DNA of 64,000 nt from Trinickia dabaoshanensis (GTDB lineage Bacteria; Pseudomonadota; Gammaproteobacteria; Burkholderiales; Burkholderiaceae). Below are positions 44,814 to 54,122 of the stretch, piece after piece (the first letter of the stretch is position 1; every line of letters starts with the position of its first letter). The notes beneath the pieces are model-generated. The model did no database searches, was not told the DNA's origin, and worked only from the letters and a program-made list of their open reading frames with translations. The DNA is taken from contig NZ_PNYA01000011.1 of assembly GCF_002879885.1 (NCBI RefSeq), positions 124,001-188,000 on the forward strand. The letters run 5' to 3'. A program made the translations under genes and the position numbers.

Positions 44814-45548
44814 TCAATAGCGAAAGAATAAGATGCCAAGCCCGCCTGGATCACCTGGCTTCTTATTTTTCTTCGTCAATGCTGGCAAATCAATATTCTT
44901 AACGTCCGGCCAACCGAACACTTCGAATATTTTCTCTGCGAGACTAACGAAACCGGCATACTTCCTCGAGATTCGATAGGCGATGATGCCCAGTATCAAG
45001 GCGAGCCCTGCCCCACCCAATGCGCAACCTTGCAAAAGCACCGTCCAGTTGTGCAGTGATTTGAGGAGGGATACGACTATGATCAGTAGGTAGGTGGCGA
45101 CGAGTAGACCAGTGGTCAGCTTGAACCACCAGCGCGCAGAGGCCCGGTAATGCGCGAACCTGCCGCGGCTGCAATGCGGATGCAATGCGACGATTCGATC
45201 TGTGACACGGCGAATACCATATCCAACCCAGGTATCGTCGGTGCGTTCCGCAACGACCTCGACGTCGTCGCCATCCGCGAACATGGACACCCATACCCAC
45301 GCTTTCACCGGTACGCCGTCGATTTCGAACTCAAGTAAATCCGCTTCCTCGGACGTATCTACCGCCATAGCTCCCAACCCGGCGGCCACGCCTCCGAGTC
45401 CGGCCAAACCGGCCGCGATAGCCGTGGCCCCCATCTTCGTGCGATCCGCCTCTGTAAACACGAAATCGCGACGACACCGCGTCTTTCGCAAGTTACGAAT
45501 ATGGCCTCGCAGCAACACCGGCACACCTACTGTCTCTTCCGCGATCAT
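44814..45548 (-). CDS. Membrane protein coupled to the VasX-like effector; candidate immunity protein
   Basis: 244 residues. The N-terminal soluble part (PVLLRGHIRNLRKTRCRRDF) is followed by a Gly/Ala-rich segment (IAAGLAGLGGVAAGLGAMAV, about 45-65), a beta-rich part (VPVKAWVWVSMFADGDDVEV) and two strong membrane segments near 150-200 (LLVATYLLIIVVSLL and GGAGLALILGIIAYRI). It ends in GDPGGLGILFFRY. Its ATG overlaps the effector stop by 4 bp (ATGA), the usual coupling of toxin and immunity genes. Immunity to VasX-type toxins is given by membrane proteins (TsiV2 for VasX), which agrees with this topology. No detailed family recognised. Confidence 0.75.
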   Translation of the reverse strand: MIAEETVGVPVLLRGHIRNLRKTRCRRDFVFTEADRTKMGATAIAAGLAGLGGVAAGLGAMAVDTSEEADLLEFEIDGVPVKAWVWVSMFADGDDVEVVAERTDDTWVGYGIRRVTDRIVALHPHCSRGRFAHYRASARWWFKLTTGLLVATYLLIIVVSLLKSLHNWTVLLQGCALGGAGLALILGIIAYRISRKYAGFVSLAEKIFEVFGWPDVKNIDLPALTKKNKKPGDPGGLGILFFRY

Positions 45549-48370
45549 TCCGCTTGCCCCTCGGTTTGAAGTCCAAGGGACTTCAATGCTTTCTCGAATC
45601 CCTCATGCTGCTTGCCAGCAGACCACGGTGGATTATTCGCAGATTTACCAAACGTGCACTTCTCCATCCACGATTGCAGGTCGTCGTCTTCGAAATAGGC
45701 GATCAACAACTGAATCACCGTAATAGCGATCGCGATCTCCCATCCAGACATGAACAGCACGATCCGACCAATCATCAGCAAAGCAGTACGATCAGCGATT
45801 ACCGTCGCGGCTTCCACTCCGGCTTCCTCAGCCGCCCTAGTCATCGCGACTTTTACTGCATCGTCGACTGCGTTCCCGGCAGCCAGCGCCTCGGCACGCG
45901 CCACCGCTCCTTCGATTCCCGCCCCAGCTTTCCCAAGCCAGGCAACCTTTCCTCCGCAAACGCGTTCGATCAATGGCGCGGACGACGTGAGCGCCGTTAG
46001 CAAATTCGCGCCGGCTGTTGCTAAGCCCAGACCGGTCTTAACCGTGTAGGCCGCAACCAGGGACATCTTCCCGTCCTCCGCGTTTGATTCAATCTTCCCT
46101 GCGTCTACGATGGCACCGATAAGCGCTGCGGCCCCCCCTAAATACCCCGTCATCGCCTTGAAGTTCGCCAGCGACATTGCTGCCTCTTTGCCCATCGCCG
46201 TCATAGCCTTGGTCGACGCGGTCAAACAAGCTGACGTAGCAGAAAACCCACTCGCTACGAGAAGCGCATAATCTTGCCCACTTTTATCGATCTTCGTGAG
46301 CGCAGCCGCAAAACAAAAGACTTCGATGATCGCAAGCACTCCGGCGATTCGGATCCCTACTGCAGCCTCCTTTCCTTCGTGCGAGATCTTCACGGCGTTC
46401 CAGTGCGCCCGCATGACCTTCCCGCGTTCATCGGAGGCGAGATCTCGCATCGACCGCACGAAGGCATCCTTCGCAGGGACACCAGTCTTGCGCAACGCAT
46501 AGTATCCCTGCTCGAATTTCGCTCGAAGGGCCGGCTCTGCGCGCACCGATTCCTTTGCGATTTTAACCGTGTCCTCTTTGCTGATGCCCACACGCAGCAT
46601 CAGTGCGCCGCGGATCAAATACTCCCCGGCACAGTCGCCAATCTTGCTAATGCCGGTCCACTTGAACAACGCATTGCCTATCGTACCGACAAGCCGGTCG
46701 GTGTGGTACGCCTTAAGCGCCCGCTCGGTTGCGGAAATTGCATTCTGATGCTCGGCAGCCTCGCCAATCTTCTCCCGCAATTCGGTGAACGTCTTGAGCT
46801 TCTCCAACGCTTTGGCAACCTTCTCCGACCACTCCGCGACCTGCTCGCCAAGCGGCACTCGATACGCTGTGGCCAGCGCAAGCAGTTCTTTGAGTTCCGC
46901 CTTAGGTTCTTTCTGGTTGTAAGCAAACCCGCGCCAAACAATACTCTCCGGCTGCGTCGGGTCTGTCTGCTCGACCAGTTTCGATACCAATTCCGCGCCC
47001 TTCGCTTCGGAGGGCAATCCGGTGATGGCCTCAGCGATCACGCCGTTGAAAGCCACGCCGTCCGCGATGGCCTTCTCGCTGTAGTCGTGCAAAGTCGCGA
47101 GCAGCACAGGTGCCTTCAGCCATGCCTCAACGTCTGGGGTACGCTTTGCTTGTATCTGAGCAATGTCCGTTTGCAACTGGACGAAAAATTGCCGAAACTT
47201 CTTCAGAGTACCGCCTGCGTCCTTTAGCTTATCGCGATACTTCGGCCAGGCCTGCTCTCCAATCTTCTTCGCCTCGGCCGGACTAATCTCCCCTGCCTCT
47301 TCGATACGCTTCTGGGACGCAGCCTCTTCCTCAGCCGTAGGCAACGGCGCCATCACGCCCTCGCCTCCATACGGATTCTGCAAAAAACCTTCCCATCCCG
47401 CTTGCATCCCCCTGCGCCACCAGCTTTTTCTCGCCACTGCGCCATTGGATACCGCCACTTCGGCTTCATCGATACATTGCATCGCATCGACCTGCACGGC
47501 GCGCTCACGTACATAAATCGACAGCATGCTGCCCGCGTCGTTGCGGAAGCCATTGAGTTCATGCGCTGCGCCGATTCCGTCCCACAGCGCCAGCAACATC
47601 GGCGGATGTGATTTCCCATGCCCGGTTTCGCCGACGGTATGCATCAGCTTCACGAGCTGCGCACTAGCCGAGTCAGGTGTCGCTTGCCGAATCGCCAGCG
47701 GATAGATCGTCGCCACGCGCTCGAGCAACGCCTTGTTGTAAGCGCCGGTGTCCTGAGTCTGCAATCCAGCGGGCGGGTTCAGCAATTTCGGATCGAACCC
47801 GGGCATGTACTCGACCACATCGTCGATCGAAGCTTGCGTCGCTTCCACCGCATGCCCATGCGGATCTTTCGCCGATCCCACCCATTGCGCCGGATCGATC
47901 ATCTGCATCCGCTGCGCTCGCAAAGCGGCATTCGTCGCGTACTGATCGAACGTCTCCTGCTGCCAAGCATGCTCGGAAAAAGCCAGCCACACTTTGCCGC
48001 ATTTATCGGGTTGCTCGATGGTGATCATGTCCATCTCCACCACGATGCTCTTCTTCGCGCAGGTTGGATGGGTCTTGGGCTCGAACGGCAACGGCAATTG
48101 CTGCATCCAAAGCCGACCATCCGACGTCACTCGATAAGCTTGCCAATGGTTTTTTCCGCGAGCCGCTCTCTCGTGAAACACGAATAGCCAGCCCTCACGC
48201 AACGTGCGCAGGCCGTATTGATGCTCGTGCAGTTGGACATCCGTCATGCCCTTGCCCGTGATACCCGCGGGCAGCTTGGCCCCCACGGTCTTTGGCAACA
48301 CGGCGTAGCGTACCGGCAGGATCGGCAATCCCGTCTTCTCGCAGTTAGCGCACTTCGTCTGTTCAGTCAT
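45545..48370 (-). CDS. VasX-like type VI secretion effector with C-terminal membrane segments
   Basis: 941 residues from the ATG at 48368-48370 (MTEQTKCANCEKTGLPILPV), which overlaps the DUF4123 gene stop (ATGA). An in-frame start 13 codons earlier lies inside that gene and is rejected. Residues about 1-250 match the VasX N-terminal region: Cys pair CANCEKTGLPILPVRYA, LHEHQYGLRTLREGWLFVFH, and VVEMDMITIEQPDKCGKVWL. The central part is helical and charged. The C-terminal third has at least five hydrophobic segments (IAGVLAIIEVFCFAAALTKI, YLGGAAALIGAIVDA, LLMIGRIVLFMSGW, EIAIAITVIQLLIAYF and a Gly/Ala-rich one), as expected for a colicin-like pore-forming toxin. It is adjacent to its adaptor and spike genes. 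Confidence 0.88.
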   Translation of the reverse strand: MTEQTKCANCEKTGLPILPVRYAVLPKTVGAKLPAGITGKGMTDVQLHEHQYGLRTLREGWLFVFHERAARGKNHWQAYRVTSDGRLWMQQLPLPFEPKTHPTCAKKSIVVEMDMITIEQPDKCGKVWLAFSEHAWQQETFDQYATNAALRAQRMQMIDPAQWVGSAKDPHGHAVEATQASIDDVVEYMPGFDPKLLNPPAGLQTQDTGAYNKALLERVATIYPLAIRQATPDSASAQLVKLMHTVGETGHGKSHPPMLLALWDGIGAAHELNGFRNDAGSMLSIYVRERAVQVDAMQCIDEAEVAVSNGAVARKSWWRRGMQAGWEGFLQNPYGGEGVMAPLPTAEEEAASQKRIEEAGEISPAEAKKIGEQAWPKYRDKLKDAGGTLKKFRQFFVQLQTDIAQIQAKRTPDVEAWLKAPVLLATLHDYSEKAIADGVAFNGVIAEAITGLPSEAKGAELVSKLVEQTDPTQPESIVWRGFAYNQKEPKAELKELLALATAYRVPLGEQVAEWSEKVAKALEKLKTFTELREKIGEAAEHQNAISATERALKAYHTDRLVGTIGNALFKWTGISKIGDCAGEYLIRGALMLRVGISKEDTVKIAKESVRAEPALRAKFEQGYYALRKTGVPAKDAFVRSMRDLASDERGKVMRAHWNAVKISHEGKEAAVGIRIAGVLAIIEVFCFAAALTKIDKSGQDYALLVASGFSATSACLTASTKAMTAMGKEAAMSLANFKAMTGYLGGAAALIGAIVDAGKIESNAEDGKMSLVAAYTVKTGLGLATAGANLLTALTSSAPLIERVCGGKVAWLGKAGAGIEGAVARAEALAAGNAVDDAVKVAMTRAAEEAGVEAATVIADRTALLMIGRIVLFMSGWEIAIAITVIQLLIAYFEDDDLQSWMEKCTFGKSANNPPWSAGKQHEGFEKALKSLGLQTEGQAE

Positions 48371-49359
48371 GCCCTGAGTCCATCTTTGTTGTTCTTTCCG
48401 ACATACCAAGCACCGCCGCGAATGGCCTCGATTTCATCGATCGATAGCTCGCTCATACCCGCGACATAAAACTCGTCGGGCGACACGTTCCGGAGCACCT
48501 CTTGCACGCGCGGATGCGCGTCGAAATGCGGATGCCATGACAGTGCATGGCCGATGAAAGCGAGCTTGTCGTCGCGTTCGACCAGGCCGTACTGCTCGGC
48601 GCGCGCCGCCGCCGAGACTGCGACTTCAACGGTTTCAGGCTCCGGCTGATGGCCTATGGCAGCGATATGCAAAGCGAGCGCGCGATTGACCAATCCATGA
48701 CGGCGAATGGCGCTCCACTGCTGAGGCTTGAACGAAAGATCGTCGAGCATCTTCGGATACAAGCCGGCGTAGGCCGCGAGCCGCGCCCCAGCGTCGAACG
48801 CGTGCCACGTCTTCACAGGCCCGAGCAGCGTCTCCTTTTGCATGAGCGTCAGCACCGGCCAAAGCAGCGCGAGCGCCCGCGAATCTTGAAAGCGTAGCGC
48901 ACAGGTCTTGCCCCGATCGTCGATTTGCAGCACTTGCCGAGAAAGGTGCGTGGCCACCTCATCGGCCGATACCGGCGCCGGCGTCGCCAGCCAGCCGCCG
49001 ATACGCTGCCCCGGCACGCGTGCAATCACGTCGGGACGACGATCCGCTAGTGCGACGCGCACGCTCTCGGCCAACCATGCGCCGAACTGCGGCAGCCGGG
49101 GATTCAACGTCAATAGATAGGGGCGCTCGGATTCGGGAAACGCCTCATGCGCGGTCGGTACAACGGTTCGAGGCAAGTCGTCGAGGTTGTGCTTGCCCTT
49201 TGGCTCCGGCAAATCGCTCGGTTGCGGATCGACGATCAACAAGCATTGCATCTCGCGATTGCGTTGGAAATAGTTCTGCAGCGCAATCACGGCTGCCTCG
49301 ATCGCGCCCGGCCCGGTGCGATCCGTAGCCGCATGGGCGTTTGAATTCGGTTCAGCCAT
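48367..49359 (-). CDS. DUF4123 adaptor (Tap/TEC chaperone) for T6SS effector
   Basis: 330 residues from the ATG at 49357-49359 (MAEPNSNAHAATDRTGPGAI), one bp after the vgrG stop. DUF4123 proteins load effectors onto VgrG. The family pattern is visible: an N-terminal LLIVDPQPSDLPEPKG segment, then PYLLTLNPRLPQFGAWLAES (about residue 80) and FQDSRALALLWPVLTLMQKE (about 160), and RHGLVNRALALHIAAIG (about 240). The position between vgrG and a VasX-like gene is the standard one for this chaperone. Confidence 0.88.
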   Translation of the reverse strand: MAEPNSNAHAATDRTGPGAIEAAVIALQNYFQRNREMQCLLIVDPQPSDLPEPKGKHNLDDLPRTVVPTAHEAFPESERPYLLTLNPRLPQFGAWLAESVRVALADRRPDVIARVPGQRIGGWLATPAPVSADEVATHLSRQVLQIDDRGKTCALRFQDSRALALLWPVLTLMQKETLLGPVKTWHAFDAGARLAAYAGLYPKMLDDLSFKPQQWSAIRRHGLVNRALALHIAAIGHQPEPETVEVAVSAAARAEQYGLVERDDKLAFIGHALSWHPHFDAHPRVQEVLRNVSPDEFYVAGMSELSIDEIEAIRGGAWYVGKNNKDGLRA

Positions 49360-49360
49360 G

Positions 49361-51877
49361 TCAGTCGAGCTCCACCATCGAGGCACTATCGGCCGCAGCG
49401 CCGGCCCTGCGCCACGAGCACCCGTTCGCGACGCTCGAAACCGTTGCCGGCACACGCATCGACGACGCGCCAGGCTTGTCCCAACTCGCGCATTTTTCGA
49501 GAATCTGGCCGTTCGTTCCGTTTTCGATCATGTCGCTGGCAATTCGAATGTACGAGCCTCCAGCGCCTATCCATATTTCCTTGTCGGCAGACAGCACGAT
49601 CCGGCCGTTAGCGCTCTTGATCGTCAGGTCCTTCAGCGCCGAGAGCGCCATTTCATCGCTCTGCGCCTGGATCTCCACCTTGCCCTTCGCGGCGAACAGC
49701 TTCATCCCCGCGTTCTGCACGAACAGGCTGATTTTTTCCATCGCACTAACGAGAAGCGACTTGCCCGTCGCAATGTGCGTGTTCTGGCCGCTCACGACGT
49801 TGACGTGCTGATTCGCCGTTGCTTGCAGCGAGTCCTGTGTGGACAGCCCCATGCCCGCGGGACTGGCGAGCAGCATCACAGGCATGCTGAAGCCGTTGGC
49901 CGTGCCCGTTCCTCCGCCAGCCGTTCGGCCGCTAGCCGCGCTGCCCGAGCTGTTGTGCCGCGTTGCCTGCGCGAAGCGATCCAACGATTTCAATCCATCG
50001 TCGAGCCCTTCCGCCTGATTGGACGCGCTTGCCTTCGATGCAATGTCGGCTACTTGCTTGGCGCCGGCAAGCTGTTCGGCCGCCGCGGTGACGTCGAGAG
50101 GCTGAGCAGTCGTCGTCGGATGTGTCGAGACGAGCAGGCCCTGACCCGCGCGTAACGCCCCGTAGGCATCGGATTTCAAGTCGAAGCCGCTGCCCAAAAA
50201 TACGCCCCGGGTATTGTTTTCATGCTGAATGAGATACCCGAGATGCAGATGCGACTGGTAGCTGCTCGAGTACAGATGGACGCGGTTCTGCCCCGTCGAG
50301 TCGTCGAGAACGAGTTGGTTGAACCCGGTCCCTCCGTACTCTTTGGAGCGCAGCCCGGACAGCAGCCCGTTCGTATGCCAAACAGGCTCCGTCGCCCCGC
50401 CGAACACACGCGAAACGATCACTGGGCGATCGCAGTCGCCACCGACGAAATCGATCAGAACTTCATCCCCGCCCCGCAAGGGGTGAACCGCGCCGCGCTG
50501 GCTGCCGGCGTCCGCACATGCCGTGCGCACCCAACACGAGGCCGTTGCATCCCGATACCACGGATAGCGAATCTTTACGCGGTTGAGGCGGTCGGTTTGG
50601 ACTTCTTCGCCTCCCGGCGCCACAACGATCGCGTTCATTAGCGACATTTGCGGCTTGTGGTGTTCGCGGGGCAACCGAAAAGGAACGTTGAGCCGCTGGG
50701 ACTCCACACGCACTTGAAAGAAGCCCTCGCTCCCGTCGCCATACTTGACGAGCCCACCGGCGCTGCTCGCGACGTGCGCAGCGATCTCGCCGCGCAGGCT
50801 GTCCTCGATGGGCGGATAGGCGTCGAGGCCCGGCACATTATTGCGAATGGCCCAATTCACACCGAGTATCACGAACTGATCGTTCCCGGACGACGAGCCC
50901 CCGCGGTCGAGCGTAAAGCCGAATCCGGGCATTGCCGCGCGCAACCCGCCCACCGCATCGAAACGCTGGATTTGCGACTCCCACGCCTCGACACGCGTAC
51001 GAGCCTGGCGCTCGCCGTCGTCGCGCTCCCCCCAGGTGTAAGCGCCCGTGTAGTCGTAGACTTCGCCATCGACCGGCATCGAGTCCGGTGCAGTTGTCAC
51101 AGCCTGCGTGCGCTTCTCTAGGTCCGGCCGCTTGTAGTCGAACGTACTCGTGGTCAACAGCGCACTTTGCAGTTGCAACCGCTCACGCCAAGACGTGAAA
51201 CCATCGAACTCGGCGCTCGCGCCCGCACGACCCAGCTTTACGGTCTTTTGCGCGAGTATCGGCGCCAGAGAGATGTCGTCCGTGATGACGAACGTGTGCG
51301 AGCGACCGTTCTTCGCAAATTCGAAACGCCCAAACACGCCTGCTTCTTCCATGCTGCGATAGACGAAGTTCAGATCGAACTCGCTCTGCATGCGATAGGA
51401 ATACTCCGGCATCGGCTGATGCAAGTCGAACCGGAAGGCATTCCCCATTAGCTGACTATGCTCGCCGAATACATCGCGGAGAATCTGTTCGCCCGATGTC
51501 TCCAGCCAGTCGCGCTGGTCACGACGCAATCGCAAGAAGTAGAGCCAAGAGGAAAATCGGAGCTGGTAGAAGATGCACGATCCGTCGGCGCCAAGCTCGG
51601 CAAAGTCGTGCACGTACCCGTGAATCGGAATATACGAGCCGTCGGTCTGCCGGATCCGGAGGGTGATTGAATTGCCGAGCAGCTTACGCGCATCGATCGG
51701 TTCCGCAGCGCTCGACGCGACCGCTTCGACAACGAATTCATAGTCGCGGCCCAGTTGCGCGGAACCCTTCACCCACAGCGGTACGAGTCGATCCTCCCCG
51801 GCTGGCGTCTCGAGCGTGACGAGACGCTGAAATTGGGCATAGCCACTCTGAAAAATCCGGCCGAGGTTTTCTGGCAT
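49361..51877 (-). CDS. vgrG: VgrG type VI secretion spike protein (TssI)
   Basis: 838 residues. The N-terminal gp27-like part begins LVTLETPAGEDRLVPLWVKG, with LLGNSITLRIRQTDGSYIPI and HGYVHDFAELG (about residue 75), the usual VgrG Phage_GPD region. The gp5 OB-fold region contains VKIRYPWYRDATASCWVRTA and RGGDEVLIDFVGGDCDRPVI (about 445-475). After a Gly/Ser linker, the DUF2345 beta-helix region ends in LTIKSANGRIVLSADKEIWI. No added enzymatic domain is obvious at the C-terminus. It is the first gene of the module and has weak ribosome site GAGAAGAG. No tss structural genes occur in the window, so this is an orphan VgrG cassette. Confidence 0.95.
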   Translation of the reverse strand: MPENLGRIFQSGYAQFQRLVTLETPAGEDRLVPLWVKGSAQLGRDYEFVVEAVASSAAEPIDARKLLGNSITLRIRQTDGSYIPIHGYVHDFAELGADGSCIFYQLRFSSWLYFLRLRRDQRDWLETSGEQILRDVFGEHSQLMGNAFRFDLHQPMPEYSYRMQSEFDLNFVYRSMEEAGVFGRFEFAKNGRSHTFVITDDISLAPILAQKTVKLGRAGASAEFDGFTSWRERLQLQSALLTTSTFDYKRPDLEKRTQAVTTAPDSMPVDGEVYDYTGAYTWGERDDGERQARTRVEAWESQIQRFDAVGGLRAAMPGFGFTLDRGGSSSGNDQFVILGVNWAIRNNVPGLDAYPPIEDSLRGEIAAHVASSAGGLVKYGDGSEGFFQVRVESQRLNVPFRLPREHHKPQMSLMNAIVVAPGGEEVQTDRLNRVKIRYPWYRDATASCWVRTACADAGSQRGAVHPLRGGDEVLIDFVGGDCDRPVIVSRVFGGATEPVWHTNGLLSGLRSKEYGGTGFNQLVLDDSTGQNRVHLYSSSYQSHLHLGYLIQHENNTRGVFLGSGFDLKSDAYGALRAGQGLLVSTHPTTTAQPLDVTAAAEQLAGAKQVADIASKASASNQAEGLDDGLKSLDRFAQATRHNSSGSAASGRTAGGGTGTANGFSMPVMLLASPAGMGLSTQDSLQATANQHVNVVSGQNTHIATGKSLLVSAMEKISLFVQNAGMKLFAAKGKVEIQAQSDEMALSALKDLTIKSANGRIVLSADKEIWIGAGGSYIRIASDMIENGTNGQILEKCASWDKPGASSMRVPATVSSVANGCSWRRAGAAADSASMVELD

Positions 51878-52399
51878 CGTGCGACTCTTCTCAGGTTCGT
51901 TCTTAAAATCGTGAATTCCAACGACTGCTTGTGAAACCGGACCGATGCGACATTGCGGTTAACGGTGCGCAGCCTATGGGCAGCGGAGGATAAGCCGATG
52001 ACAAAAGTTTTCAATTTGCTCGACGTTGGCGCAAGTTCGCAGGCCATACGCGACCGACAACGATTCCCCCGCCGATTACTCGGCACGGCACGCAGCACCA
52101 GGCCGACCAGCCCAGACGCGTTGATTCAAGCCATGAAAAGCTCACCAAAACGGTTGCCGCACGTTATCAGCCGAACTTAACAATGTCAATTCGACCGAGA
52201 CGGCATTAATTACCGTAGGCAATTTGAAGGAATGGGAATAAATTCCGGCCACATATTCGACGCGAAAAGAAAAGCCGGCTTTGCTTTCAGTTCGTGAACA
52301 TGGATTGGAACCAATGCGTTTCGAACTAGGCGGGGGGGGGGGCCCGGACGGCCCCGATCAATAAGGATGGCGAAGCCGAAGCACGCCATCGCATCGGTA
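51878..52399. other. Gene-free region between vgrG and thioesterase
   Basis: 522 bp, more AT-rich than its flanks in 52150-52330, which suggests a promoter zone for the vgrG module (minus strand) and possibly horizontally acquired DNA. A frame at 51953-52180 (plus) and one at 51769-52098 (minus) show no protein character. The poly-G tract is described separately. Confidence 0.5.
52332..52342. repeat. Poly-G tract of 11 bases
   Basis: Eleven consecutive G bases, followed by CCCGGACGG. It is non-coding, lies 58 bp from the thioesterase stop and 455 bp upstream of the vgrG start. Such tracts are often slippage-prone, in cells and in sequencing. Confidence 0.9.
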
Positions 52400-52903
52400 T
52401 CAGATACTGCCGTTCGCCATCTCTTCCGGCTTCAATTCGACGATTGCATCCAGCGCGGTTTTAACGTCCATCGCGTACTTCGCGACACGCTTTTGTTCGT
52501 CCGTGCGCGGCTCGAACGGGGGCACGGGAATCGGCGTCCCATTCTCGTCGACGGCGACGAACACGACGAGGCAATCGGTCGTCAAACGCAATTGCCCACT
52601 CTTGGGGTCGCCGGCATGCACAGTCACGTGGATATGCATGCTCGTGCGCCCCGTCGCGACGACGCGTGCCCGCAGTTCCACCAGATTGCCGACGAGAATC
52701 GGCCGGCGGAAGCGAATGTTGCCGACGCTGACCGTCACGCAATAGCGTCCCGACCAGACGGCCGCGCAAGCGTACGCCGTTTCGTCGATCCATTTCATCA
52801 GTGCACCGCCGTGGACCTTGCCGCCGAAGTTGACGGAAGTCGGCTCGGCAAGGAAACGAAACGTCGTTTCCGAACGGTCCAAGGGGGTGGAGGGCGTGCT
52901 CAT
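52400..52903 (-). CDS. Acyl-CoA thioesterase, hot-dog fold
   Basis: 167 residues from the ATG at 52901-52903 (MSTPSTPLDRSETTFRFLAE). Hydrolyses acyl-CoA esters. The hot-dog signature is FLAEPTSVNFGGKVHGGALM followed by KWIDETAYACAAVWSG, with the catalytic Asn and Asp in place. VSVGNIRFRRPILVGNLVEL and the VFVAVDENGTPIPVPPF tail match the YciA/ACOT-like bacterial thioesterases. Exact chain-length preference is unknown. Confidence 0.92.
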   Translation of the reverse strand: MSTPSTPLDRSETTFRFLAEPTSVNFGGKVHGGALMKWIDETAYACAAVWSGRYCVTVSVGNIRFRRPILVGNLVELRARVVATGRTSMHIHVTVHAGDPKSGQLRLTTDCLVVFVAVDENGTPIPVPPFEPRTDEQKRVAKYAMDVKTALDAIVELKPEEMANGSI

Positions 52904-53036
52904 CGTGGCTCCGGTGATGCGCGTTCGCGCAGCTAGAAAGGAGCCGATTATAAAGGCGCAATATTCACCCCGCGCGCGCCGATGGCGCATTCGCGGCGCT
53001 GAGCGGCACTGAAAGCACCGAGGCCGGTAAGCGGCA

Positions 53037-54065
53037 CTAAGCGGCGGAAAGCGGCGCGAAGCGCTCCCGATAGCTGAGCGGCGGTACGCCGAACCGTCTA
53101 ACGAATGCCCGCCGCAAATTTTGCTCGGTGCCGAAACCGCAGTCGAGCGCGATTCGTTTCATCGGCCGGCGCGATTGCGCGAGCGAACTGGCGGCCGCTT
53201 CGAGCCGTAGTGCCTCCACGGTCTTGGCGGGCGTGCGCCCCACCGCAAGCGCATAGCGCCGCGCGAACGTACGCGGGGACATGCGAACATGTTCGGCCAG
53301 CCGTTCGACGGATAAGTCGTCGCGCAGATTCGCCGCCATCCACGCATGGAGTGCGTCGAATTCCCCCGTCGGACACTGCTGCGCGTCGAGTGTCGCGCTG
53401 AATTGCGACTGTCCGCCCGGGCGCTTCATGAATACGACGAGCCGCCGCGCCGCCTGTATCGCAAGCGCATGGCCGAAGTCTTCCTCGATCAGCGCGAGCG
53501 CGAGATCGATGCCGGCGGTCACGCCCGCGGAGGTCCATATGGCGCGTCCGTCGCGCACGTCGCGAATGAAAATCGGATCGGCATCCACACGCACGGAGGG
53601 AAAGCGGCGCGCGAGTTCGTCGGCGCTACGCCAATGGGTCGTCGCCCGGCGGCCCGCCAGCAAGCCCGCGGCGGCCAAATAAAACGCGCCGACGCAAACC
53701 GAACAGACGCGACGAATGCGCGGCGCCATCCGCTCGAGCCATTCGATCAGTTGCGCATCCAGCACCATTTGATCGGCGACGAACGTCCCCGCGACGATCA
53801 CCGTATCGATCGGTTCGTTTTCCAACGCATCGAGCCGCTCGACGACGACAGGCAAGCCCACGTGCGTCTCCAAAACACCGCCTTCAATCGACGCGACGCG
53901 CGTTCGGTAGGCCACACGTTCGTCGCCCACGCTTTTACGCGCTTGACGCATTTCGAGCTCGGCACGCCAAAACGCTTCCAACGGCCCGCAGGCGTCGAGC
54001 AATACCAAATGTGGCGCCACCGCGAACACGATTTGACGGACGGGAGACGTTGCCGGCGAATTCAT
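53037..54065 (-). CDS. GlxA-family regulator (DJ-1/PfpI domain plus AraC helix-turn-helix)
   Basis: 342 residues. The N-terminal DJ-1/PfpI-like domain (IVFAVAPHLVLLDACGPLEA, VIVAGTFVADQMVLDAQLIE, VCSVCVGAFYLAAAGLLAGR, with Cys in the CVGAF elbow) is combined with a C-terminal AraC-type DNA-binding domain (LSVERLAEHVRMSPRTFARR, about 245, and KRIALDCGFGTEQNLRRAFV, about 300). Regulators of this type (GlxA/FtrA, CdhR, GbdR) sense small metabolites, often amino acid or quaternary amine derivatives. The MFS gene lies 57 bp upstream on the same strand, so it may act on the palindrome upstream of that gene. Confidence 0.93.
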   Translation of the reverse strand: MNSPATSPVRQIVFAVAPHLVLLDACGPLEAFWRAELEMRQARKSVGDERVAYRTRVASIEGGVLETHVGLPVVVERLDALENEPIDTVIVAGTFVADQMVLDAQLIEWLERMAPRIRRVCSVCVGAFYLAAAGLLAGRRATTHWRSADELARRFPSVRVDADPIFIRDVRDGRAIWTSAGVTAGIDLALALIEEDFGHALAIQAARRLVVFMKRPGGQSQFSATLDAQQCPTGEFDALHAWMAANLRDDLSVERLAEHVRMSPRTFARRYALAVGRTPAKTVEALRLEAAASSLAQSRRPMKRIALDCGFGTEQNLRRAFVRRFGVPPLSYRERFAPLSAA

Positions 54066-54122
54066 TAGGATTCCTTACTTGATACTCGATACTCGGGACT
54101 CGATCCCGACACATAGCGCGCT

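Noticed and set aside
51953-52180. A 75-codon plus-strand frame upstream of vgrG
   Set aside because: No recognisable family, and composition unlike a small protein; it probably lies in the vgrG control region.
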